From positions 310,001 to 374,000 of the forward strand of contig NZ_FONQ01000001.1 of NCBI RefSeq assembly GCF_900112975.1: a stretch of 64,000 bases of DNA. The letters run 5' to 3'. The position numbers and the translations under genes were made by a program. Source of the stretch: Flavobacterium xueshanense. Lineage in GTDB: Bacteria; Bacteroidota; Bacteroidia; Flavobacteriales; Flavobacteriaceae. This document shows, one piece after another, positions 46,709 to 54,987 of the stretch (positions within the stretch are counted from its first letter, which is position 1; the number at the start of each line of letters is the position of its first letter). Under the pieces are notes generated by a model. It was given only the letters and a program-made list of their open reading frames with translations. It was not told where the DNA came from and searched no databases.

Positions 46709-49700
46709 TTATTCTTTTATTGAAGGCATTTCATATAATTCAGCCTTTTTATTATTGATCGTAATCAGCATGTATTTCTTTCCTTTGAAATTGATAATAT
46801 CCAAGTGTCTAACTGCTTTTTGAGTCAAATCGACTCCTATTTGATTGCCTAAAAATATGTTTGTAGCATTTTTAATCAACGCACCTGAAAATCCATCAAA
46901 TCTACTGTGATACGGAGAAACTCCAAAGTAATTTCCTGCCGCAAAAACTTCTTCTTTCGCATCTGAATCAAAATTAGATTTCAGAAAACTGGTAATGGGA
47001 GCGACTTGCATTTTATTCGAAAAAGGAACAAAAGTAAATTTCCCTTTATGATTTCTTAAATAACCAGATTTCAAATTATGAACTTCAAACAATTTTCCTT
47101 TCTCCAGCATTTTTGGGTCAAAAACTTCTTCCAGTGTTTTTCCTGCAAAGGATTTGTAACTATTGAATTTCTTTTTTAGCATCCCGCTAAATTGCTCGGC
47201 TAATTCGTCGAGGCCCAAAGTTGTGTAATATTTGCCATTTTTTTCTATTGCCACAATGGTTTCAAAATATCCATTCCCATCAAAGTCATCATAATACATT
47301 TTCATAGGAAACTCTTGTGATGCTTTAAATTTAGAATTCTTGCCCCAGTTCCCAACCAAATAATCTTCGTCGCCATCCTGATCAATATCAAAAGGTATAA
47401 TTGATTGCCACAATCCATTACTTTTTTCTGGAAAAACAGCTTCAGTTACATTACTGAATTTACCACTTTTATTGGCAAAAAAAGTAGGCTTCATCCATTC
47501 TCCTATTATAATTAAATCTGTTTTTCCGTCGTTGTTAAAATCTGTAAAAATGACATCTGTAACCATTCCTGTTTTCGAAAAAGCTTTACTGTCAACTATT
47601 GTGAACACTCCTTTATTATTGTTTAACAAATAACAATCCGGCATACTCCCAAATCTATTGTTTATTGAATTATTCCCAACAAAAATATCGAGATCCCCAT
47701 CATTATCATAATCAAATGCCTTAACCACTGATGCATTCTGGGCCAGCTTAGTTATGGTCGTTTTTACAAATTGATTGCCTTTGGATACATACAATCGGCT
47801 TTGTAAATTAGAAGCATTTTCACCTCCTCCAGAAGCAACATACAAATCATTTAGTTTGTCATTATTAAAATCCCCAATGACGGCGGAAGCATCTTCAAAA
47901 ATAGAATCCTGTTCGATTGCAGCAACTCTTTTTTTAGCAAAACCATTTGAATTTTGAATGTAAATTGCTGCTTTTTTATCTTTGGAACCCCCAAAGAAGA
48001 TATCCTCTTTTCCATCTCCATTTAAATCCCCTACTGCAGAAGCCGGACCGCGATCAGAACGTTGATATGGAATCAGTTTTTGAACTAAGAAATCAATATA
48101 ATCATTTTCCTCATGTATAAAATCGATGCCCAATCCCGTTTCTACCTTTTTAAAAATTGGTAATACTGCTGGGTGTAACTTTCTATAATCAAAAATTTTT
48201 CTATCCTTATTCGCTTTTATGGTAAGGGTTTGATTCGCCTTTACATTCTTCACAGTTTGGTATGTTTTATCTGGCCATATTACTACGAGAGAATCTATCT
48301 TGCTTGTTTTACCGTATCCAAAATGAAGTATTGGTTCTGATGAGGATTGAAATCCTCGAGTAGTTTGCAATTCCTTAAATTGTTTTTTTCCTTTGGAATA
48401 AGAAATCACTTTAGCTCCAATTCCGAATGTGTTTTTCCCTGTAAAACGCAATTTTAATTTTAAATAGTTTGCCTTTTTATTAGTTGTATTAACGTAAATA
48501 GAAGCAATCGAATTCGTATTATTGGTAATTACATCAAGATCGCCATCGTTATCAATATCAGCATATCCGCATCCATTAGAAATTAACGAATCATTTTCTA
48601 TCCAATCCTTCGATCGGTTTTTAAACTGCAAATCAGCTGCGCCTTGAAAAACATAATTGGTTACATTTCCTTTTGGCATGCGCTTCAACGCTTCTTTGTC
48701 TAATAATTTTGTCGTACTTATTTTACTTTTAATCTGATCATTTGAATAGTATTTTACGTAGTCCAAATCGTTAGGCCGTTTAGGAATTCCGTTACACACA
48801 AATAGATCCTGTTCGCCATCTTGATTATAATCCCCAAATAATGTACTCCAACTCCAATCAGTAGCCGCCACGCCACTTAATAAAGCGGTCTCCGTGAAAT
48901 GATTACCTCCTTGGTTCAATTGCAGCATGTTTCTGCTGTATTGATAATGATAGCCTAGTTTTTCGGTTCTCATTTTTAACATTTGAGAATTGTCATCTCC
49001 CAATGAAGATTTCAATACTTTTTCATCTTCCGGAAGCATGTCTAAGGTGAGAATATCTGGAAAACCATCATGATTAACATCCGCCACATCAACTCCCATA
49101 GAGAACCTGCTGGTATGCCCAAAATAGTTTTTCAAACTTTCTGTAAAAGTTCCATCTCCATTATTCAAATAATAATAATCATCTTCATGAAAATCATTCC
49201 CTACGTAAATATCCGGATACCCATCTAAATTAAAATCGGAAACTGCCAATCCTAAACCGTACCCATTGGCACCGCCAAAAATTCCTGCCTGTTCACTTAC
49301 ATCGACAAATTTTCCATTATCGTTCCGAAATAATTTATCCCCGCACTCGTAACTTCGTTTATTTCTAGTTTCGGCGTTACCAAAAGATAATTCAGAGTGT
49401 ACGGCATGATTCAATAAATACATGTCTAAATCCCCATCTATATCATAATCAAAGAAAGCGGCTGAGGAACTGTAGTTATCGAGATCCAATCCATATTCAG
49501 CAGCACTTTCGGTAAATGTATTATCCTCGTTATTTATGAACAATTCGTTTTGACCTTCAAAACCATTAATCCCTACAACAGCACAAACATAAATATCCAA
49601 ATATCCATCTCCATTTACATCGGCCATTACCGTCCCCGTATTCCAATCGCTCTGGCTCTCCACTCCTGCTTTTACAGAAATATCTTCAAATTTATTATTG

Positions 49701-49969
49701 CCTTTGTTTAGGTATAATTTATTTTTTCCTTGATTAGCAGTAAAATAAATATCTACTAAACCATCATTGTTAATGTCACCCAGCGATACGCCTCCCCCAT
49801 TGTAATAATAGAGATAATCTAAAATCGAAATATTCTTGGATTCTAATAATTGGTTGTTAAAGGTAATATTACTTTTCTCAGAAGACAATTTTTCAAATAA
49901 TTGCGTTTCTTTTTTGGAACAACCCATAAACAGCAATGAAGCCAGTCCTATTCTAAAAAAATTATTCAT
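46709..49969 (-). CDS. VCBS/FG-GAP repeat lipoprotein with ASPIC/UnbV domain (CRTAC1-like), copy 2
   Basis: A 1086-residue surface or periplasmic lipoprotein (lipobox FMGC, C17). Many FG-GAP/VCBS repeats with Ca-binding DxNxDG loops (GDINNDGLVDIYFTAN, ADVNGDGYLDIYVC, FDYDIDGDLDMYLL and others) form probable beta-propeller blades on either side of an UnbV/ASPIC domain at about 515-576 (LQTTRGFQSSSEPILHFGYGKTSKIDSLVVIWPD). The ATG at 49969 gives a proper lipoprotein signal and an 8-base overlap with the preceding paralogue. Ligand unknown. Confidence 0.9.
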   Translation of the reverse strand: MNNFFRIGLASLLFMGCSKKETQLFEKLSSEKSNITFNNQLLESKNISILDYLYYYNGGGVSLGDINNDGLVDIYFTANQGKNKLYLNKGNNKFEDISVKAGVESQSDWNTGTVMADVNGDGYLDIYVCAVVGINGFEGQNELFINNEDNTFTESAAEYGLDLDNYSSSAAFFDYDIDGDLDMYLLNHAVHSELSFGNAETRNKRSYECGDKLFRNDNGKFVDVSEQAGIFGGANGYGLGLAVSDFNLDGYPDIYVGNDFHEDDYYYLNNGDGTFTESLKNYFGHTSRFSMGVDVADVNHDGFPDILTLDMLPEDEKVLKSSLGDDNSQMLKMRTEKLGYHYQYSRNMLQLNQGGNHFTETALLSGVAATDWSWSTLFGDYNQDGEQDLFVCNGIPKRPNDLDYVKYYSNDQIKSKISTTKLLDKEALKRMPKGNVTNYVFQGAADLQFKNRSKDWIENDSLISNGCGYADIDNDGDLDVITNNTNSIASIYVNTTNKKANYLKLKLRFTGKNTFGIGAKVISYSKGKKQFKELQTTRGFQSSSEPILHFGYGKTSKIDSLVVIWPDKTYQTVKNVKANQTLTIKANKDRKIFDYRKLHPAVLPIFKKVETGLGIDFIHEENDYIDFLVQKLIPYQRSDRGPASAVGDLNGDGKEDIFFGGSKDKKAAIYIQNSNGFAKKRVAAIEQDSIFEDASAVIGDFNNDKLNDLYVASGGGENASNLQSRLYVSKGNQFVKTTITKLAQNASVVKAFDYDNDGDLDIFVGNNSINNRFGSMPDCYLLNNNKGVFTIVDSKAFSKTGMVTDVIFTDFNNDGKTDLIIIGEWMKPTFFANKSGKFSNVTEAVFPEKSNGLWQSIIPFDIDQDGDEDYLVGNWGKNSKFKASQEFPMKMYYDDFDGNGYFETIVAIEKNGKYYTTLGLDELAEQFSGMLKKKFNSYKSFAGKTLEEVFDPKMLEKGKLFEVHNLKSGYLRNHKGKFTFVPFSNKMQVAPITSFLKSNFDSDAKEEVFAAGNYFGVSPYHSRFDGFSGALIKNATNIFLGNQIGVDLTQKAVRHLDIINFKGKKYMLITINNKKAELYEMPSIKE

Positions 49970-52900
49970 TGCGTCTAAATATTTTAGGGGTATTATCATT
50001 TACAACTGCTATAATTGAAACCTTTTTATCCTTATCCTTTATTATTTTTACCTGTTTCACTTCACCGTTTATAAAGAAACCTGATTGGCTATATGTTAGC
50101 CAAGAGAAATTACCCTTTCTATTCCCTAATAATACACTTCCATAATTAGCGTCTAATCGGGAGAATTGCGGTTTGAACTCATATTGATTTCCACCCAAGA
50201 TTAAATCCAAAATCCCATCCTTATTCACATCCATTGCACTAATAGAGTTCACACAGGAAAACTGAACTTCTTTTGGAAGGGCTTTTATTTCAAACTTACC
50301 ATTTCCTTTATTGATTGCAATTACACTTTCTTGAATATTCACAGTCTTTTCAATCGAATTATCAACTACTTCCTTTGCAAATAATTCCTGAAATGTTTTC
50401 TTGGAATAATCCGAATAGTTCAAATTTTTCTTCTTAATCGAAGGAATTTGTCTGGCTAATTCTTGTTTTAGGCTAACTGGTAGATCCTTCCCATCAATAG
50501 ATCGAGTTGTTATTTGTTCAATAGTTCCGTTATTATCAAAATCATTGATAAATAATTTCATCGGATTAGCATTGGTCGCTTTATAGCTTGTATTTGTTCC
50601 TTTATTTCCCAGAATCAAATCTTTTTTACCGTCATTGTTTAAATCTACACAGGTAACTGCATTCCAAAAACCATGAAAATTTGTCAGATTCGATCTGAAC
50701 TCTACCAATCTTCGTCCATTGTTTTTGAAAATCATTGGCGCTGTCCAATCCCCAACTAAGATTAAATCTTTTTTGGAATCATTATCAATATCTTCCCAAA
50801 CTGCATCAGTAATCATTCCAACCGAGTTAATTTTAAATGCTTTTTTATCCGTTACATTTGTAAAATTTCCTTTTCCGTCATTTTCCAATAACAAATGTTT
50901 AGGATCAATTCCATAAACTCCCGGTACACTTCGGCTTCCTATAAATACATCGGTATCGCCATCATTGTCAAAATCGTTTGGCGCAATTACCGAAACGTTA
51001 TTGTTTGTAGTTGGCATATTGGTTATGCTTTTAACAAAAACTCCTTTTCCTTTATTCAAATACAGCCGATTTTTATAATTAGCCTGATCCGTTTTTTCGT
51101 TACCACCGGAACCAACTAATAAATCCATATCACCATCATTATCAGCATCAAAAAAGCTGGCTGCTGTGTCTTCAAAATTAGCATCTGCATCTAAGTCTTT
51201 TTGATCCGTAATTGAATAATTACCATTCCCTTTATTTACATATATTTTACCGGCTTGTCCTTTGGCTCCTCCAATGAAAACATCTTCGTTTCCATCACCA
51301 TTTATATCAGCAACTGCCAGTGAAGGACCCTCTTGCGAAAGCATTTTGGAAATTAGCCCTTCATGATCAAAATCGACGTAATTATTTTCTTTGTGTGCGA
51401 TAAAAGTCGTTTTACTTTCCGTAAAGAAGGGTTTTAAATTAACAGCATTCGGAGTATAATTTAATTTAGCATTTTTAATATCCAAATTTATTGTTGAATT
51501 ATTGGTAATATTTTTAACCGTTTGAAATTTATCATTAGGCCAAATTACGTGTAGTGAATCGATTTTTTTGGTCCCAATTCCAAAAGTCATTACATAATCA
51601 ACTGAAGACTGAAAACCTCTGGAAGGAATCAACTCTTGTCTGAGAATTTCTTTACCCGAGTATAACTCAACAATACTTCCTACAGCAAATTTATTCTGGT
51701 TATCTCCTTTTAGTTTTACTTTAACGTAATGATTTTTTTTGTTCTTCTCTGAGTTGTTTCTGTAGACAAATGCTTCCATATTGACATTATTGACAACTAG
51801 ATCTAAGTCTCCATCATTATCTAAATCCGCATAAGCAGCTCCATTAGAAAAACTAGGAGTATCCAGTCCCCACTTTTTGGCTTCATTAGTAAACGTTAAA
51901 TTTTTATTGTTCTTGAAAGCGTAATTTGGAATCGGTGTGCTTGGCATTTTACTGATAATAGTCTGGATTTCTTCTTTTTTACCGGTAACCACCATTTTTT
52001 GCATGACCTCATTGGCAAAAAAATCAACAAAATCTTGATTGGTTAAATCGTTATAAATTCCGTTACAAACATAAATGTCTTTGTAACCATCATTGTCCAT
52101 ATCAAATAATAATGCGCCCCAACTCCAGTCGGTTTTGGCAACGCCAGCGTGATTTGCTATTTCAAGAAATTGATTGTCGCCGTTATTAATTTGCAGCGTG
52201 TTTTGCATATATTGATTATAAAAACCAAGGTTTACTTTTCTGATAAATAAATCATAGTTTTCAAAATTTGTAGTCGTTTTTAAGCGTTCGTCCGGTTCCG
52301 GTAACATATCCGTTACAAAAATATCGGCTTTCCCGTCATTGTTTACATCGGCCATATCAGCACCCATTGAAGATTGACTGATGTGTGCTGTCCATCCCTG
52401 AATTTGTTCGGTAAAGGTTCCGTTTTTGTTATTTATGTATAAATAATCTCTTTCATAAAAATCATTTGAAATATAAATATCCGGATATAAATCCCCATTT
52501 ACATCGCCTACGGTAACGCCCAAACCAAAGCCAATTAAACTGCCATAAATGCCTGATTTTTCACTTACATCAACAAATTTTCCGTTGTCATTACGCATTA
52601 GTTTATCACCGCCTCCTTTTAAAATTTCAGCAACATCCCAATCTTTATCCCGCAAGTCTCTTTTATTGGAATAATTAAGACTACTTACCGGAATAAAACT
52701 GTTGTTTAATATATAAACATCTAAATCCCCATCTTTATCATAATCAAAAAAAGCAGCATGCGTAGTAATACCTGTGTCAGCCAGATTGTATTGATCTGCT
52801 TTTTCAGTAAAAGTATTATTGCCATTATTAATAAAAAGTTCATTTTTTTGTTGATTACCCAAACTATTTCCTGCATTGCATACATAAATATCGAGCAAAC

Positions 52901-53279
52901 CATCTGCATTTAAATCAACCATAACAACACCGGTTGACCAGGTTTTGGTTCCTTCAACCCCGGCTTTTTTGGAAATATCCTCAAATTTAAAATTCCCTTT
53001 ATTTAAATAGAGTTTGTTGGCTCCAAGATTTGAAGTAAAATAAACATCAGAAAGACCATCGTTATTGATATCACCAATAGCAACACCACCACCATTATAA
53101 AAATTTCTGTATTTGAATATGTTCATTTCCGCACCATTTTTAACTTCATTAAGGAAATTAATTCCAGTTTGGGAAGCATCTAGTTTGGAGAATAAAGCGT
53201 CTTTGTTTTCTGAATTTTCTTTGGAACAATTGGAAAAAAACAGAAGAATTAGGGGTAATAAGACAAAACGATTTGACAT
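49962..53279 (-). CDS. VCBS/FG-GAP repeat lipoprotein with ASPIC/UnbV domain (CRTAC1-like), copy 1
   Basis: A 1105-residue lipoprotein (lipobox FFSNC, start ATG at 53279, not the ATG five codons upstream). It has the same layout as its downstream paralogue: repeated DxNxDGxxD loops (GDINNDGLSDVYFTSN, VDLNADGLLDIYVCN, FDYDKDGDLDVYIL) and an ASPIC/UnbV segment at about 530-595 (LIPSRGFQSSVDYVMTFGIGTKKIDSLHVIWPN). The two copies arose by duplication but are well diverged. Such genes often stand next to SusCD pairs in Bacteroidota; their ligand is not known. No own promoter is apparent, so expression probably depends on read-through from susCD. Confidence 0.9.
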   Translation of the reverse strand: MSNRFVLLPLILLFFSNCSKENSENKDALFSKLDASQTGINFLNEVKNGAEMNIFKYRNFYNGGGVAIGDINNDGLSDVYFTSNLGANKLYLNKGNFKFEDISKKAGVEGTKTWSTGVVMVDLNADGLLDIYVCNAGNSLGNQQKNELFINNGNNTFTEKADQYNLADTGITTHAAFFDYDKDGDLDVYILNNSFIPVSSLNYSNKRDLRDKDWDVAEILKGGGDKLMRNDNGKFVDVSEKSGIYGSLIGFGLGVTVGDVNGDLYPDIYISNDFYERDYLYINNKNGTFTEQIQGWTAHISQSSMGADMADVNNDGKADIFVTDMLPEPDERLKTTTNFENYDLFIRKVNLGFYNQYMQNTLQINNGDNQFLEIANHAGVAKTDWSWGALLFDMDNDGYKDIYVCNGIYNDLTNQDFVDFFANEVMQKMVVTGKKEEIQTIISKMPSTPIPNYAFKNNKNLTFTNEAKKWGLDTPSFSNGAAYADLDNDGDLDLVVNNVNMEAFVYRNNSEKNKKNHYVKVKLKGDNQNKFAVGSIVELYSGKEILRQELIPSRGFQSSVDYVMTFGIGTKKIDSLHVIWPNDKFQTVKNITNNSTINLDIKNAKLNYTPNAVNLKPFFTESKTTFIAHKENNYVDFDHEGLISKMLSQEGPSLAVADINGDGNEDVFIGGAKGQAGKIYVNKGNGNYSITDQKDLDADANFEDTAASFFDADNDGDMDLLVGSGGNEKTDQANYKNRLYLNKGKGVFVKSITNMPTTNNNVSVIAPNDFDNDGDTDVFIGSRSVPGVYGIDPKHLLLENDGKGNFTNVTDKKAFKINSVGMITDAVWEDIDNDSKKDLILVGDWTAPMIFKNNGRRLVEFRSNLTNFHGFWNAVTCVDLNNDGKKDLILGNKGTNTSYKATNANPMKLFINDFDNNGTIEQITTRSIDGKDLPVSLKQELARQIPSIKKKNLNYSDYSKKTFQELFAKEVVDNSIEKTVNIQESVIAINKGNGKFEIKALPKEVQFSCVNSISAMDVNKDGILDLILGGNQYEFKPQFSRLDANYGSVLLGNRKGNFSWLTYSQSGFFINGEVKQVKIIKDKDKKVSIIAVVNDNTPKIFRRNE

Positions 53280-53373
53280 ATTATATTGTAGCATTTTAGT
53301 TAGGTAATTGCTTGATTAGAGTTGCCTAATTTATATAATATTGATATAAAAAAAGAATAAAATAGATATAAAA

Positions 53374-53400
53374 TAAAGAGGGTAATAAATACCCTCTTTA
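53374..53400 (-). terminator. Hairpin after susD (partial terminator)
   Basis: Perfect 11-bp inverted repeat (53374-53384 with 53390-53400), 5-base loop, followed on the minus strand by TTTT and AT-rich sequence. It lies 38 bases past the susD stop and probably sets the susCD to downstream-gene ratio. Confidence 0.75.
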
Positions 53401-53437
53401 TAACTAATTCAAAAAACAATTAATAGTAAACAAATCT

Positions 53438-54976
53438 TTAGTAACCAGGGTTTTGCGATAAATTTGGATTAAACAAAGCCGCAGATGGGATTGGAAACAA
53501 TGCATACCTCTTGTCTGACACATACTTTTTAAGCTCTCTTTCCTGAAGAAATTTTCCAAAACGAATCATATCATTTCTTCTGTACTCTTCATACCATAAC
53601 TCACGACCTCTCTCAGCATAAATTTCTTCTAGATCTAAAGTTACAGCAGGACTGTTAGTTCTTGCAAAATACGCGGTCATATTAGGAGCTGTTCCTGATC
53701 CACCACGCAAGATAGCTTCAGCTTTCATCAATAAAGCATCAGAATAACGCATTAAAACAAAATCATTATCTGGCGAACCCAAACTAGCAACATCCGGAAT
53801 GTACTTTTGAGCTCTAATACCAGCAGATTCTAATGTTGCTCCGCTCGTAATTAATGTCAATTCGCGTGTAAATTTTAAGGGTTGACCAAGTGGATTAGCA
53901 TCTGTTTTGATTCTATCACGCACAATTTGAGTTCCTCCTGGCTTATATATTTGACCTATTTGGAAACCAACTGGATTACCGAAAGCAGCAATAATTGAAG
54001 CATCAGCATTTTTTGCTCGTCTATCATTAGGTTTAAATTTGTCATAGTATTCCGCTACTGTAGCAAAACCGTTCCATCCATCAGGAGTTTGATTGTAGTG
54101 CATACCCATTCTCCAGAAACATTGAACATTACCTCCGTTTCCAGGACTGTTTCTTGACGCAAATAAAATCTCAGGAGATGTATTATTTGTTGGCTTAAAG
54201 TTATCCCAATAGTCTGGTGCTAAGCTACTGTTAATAGCATTTACATGCTGAACAACTTTTGTCATATCAGCAGCTGCAAATGTGTAAGGCCCTGCAGCAT
54301 CAGCGGCTGTAAAAACACCTTTATTCAAATACAACTTTGCTAATAAGAAATTAGCTGCATCTTTATTAGCAGTTCCAGGATCTCCAACAATTCTAGCTGG
54401 TAAGTCCGCAAGAATAGCTTCTACTTCGCTAATTACAAAAGTAGTTGCTTCAGATCTAGTCCATACTTTCGGGTCTGCTAAAGAAGAACTTCCCGCCTCT
54501 CTGTAAGGAACTTGACCAAATAAGTCAATTACATGATAATAATAGAAGGCTCTTAAAAAACGTGCTTGTGCTTTTTGAGACGTTGTCCCGCTACCACTGA
54601 AAATTACTAAGTTACAGTTGTTAACTTGTGATAATAATTGGTTCCAAGCACCTCTTACCTCATTGTGGTCTGGTCCCCAAGTGTGTACGTGAATTTGTCT
54701 CCAAACTCCCGCGTCATCCCAGTCACCGCCACGTGTAGGTCCGACTAAAGCATCAGTAGACATTTCATTTAAAGCGAACATAGTCCCCTGTCCTTGGAAG
54801 TTTCTTAATCCTTCATAAGCAGTTGCTAAAAATTGCACTGGATTAATAGTACCTTCAATAGCTTTCTCCGGAATTACATATCCATCTAATACTTCCTCAT
54901 CAAGATTCGTACAGCCAACTCCAAGCGCGAGTGTACTAGCGAAGAAAATACCTTTAATTATATTTATTTTTTTCAT
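53438..54976 (-). CDS. SusD/RagB-family nutrient-binding outer membrane lipoprotein
   Basis: Surface lipoprotein that closes over the SusC channel and captures glycans. It is 512 residues with lipobox LGVGC (C22), N-terminal tetratricopeptide-like helices, ARFLRAFYYYHVIDLFGQVPYRE (the conserved SusD core) and the C-terminal ERGRELWYEEYRRNDMIRFGKF followed by YALFPIPSAALFNPNLSQNPGY. It follows susC by 11 bases. Substrate is not readable from sequence; neighbours suggest short glucosides or fructosides. Confidence 0.95.
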   Translation of the reverse strand: MKKINIIKGIFFASTLALGVGCTNLDEEVLDGYVIPEKAIEGTINPVQFLATAYEGLRNFQGQGTMFALNEMSTDALVGPTRGGDWDDAGVWRQIHVHTWGPDHNEVRGAWNQLLSQVNNCNLVIFSGSGTTSQKAQARFLRAFYYYHVIDLFGQVPYREAGSSSLADPKVWTRSEATTFVISEVEAILADLPARIVGDPGTANKDAANFLLAKLYLNKGVFTAADAAGPYTFAAADMTKVVQHVNAINSSLAPDYWDNFKPTNNTSPEILFASRNSPGNGGNVQCFWRMGMHYNQTPDGWNGFATVAEYYDKFKPNDRRAKNADASIIAAFGNPVGFQIGQIYKPGGTQIVRDRIKTDANPLGQPLKFTRELTLITSGATLESAGIRAQKYIPDVASLGSPDNDFVLMRYSDALLMKAEAILRGGSGTAPNMTAYFARTNSPAVTLDLEEIYAERGRELWYEEYRRNDMIRFGKFLQERELKKYVSDKRYALFPIPSAALFNPNLSQNPGY

Positions 54977-54987
54977 TGTTTTTTTTA

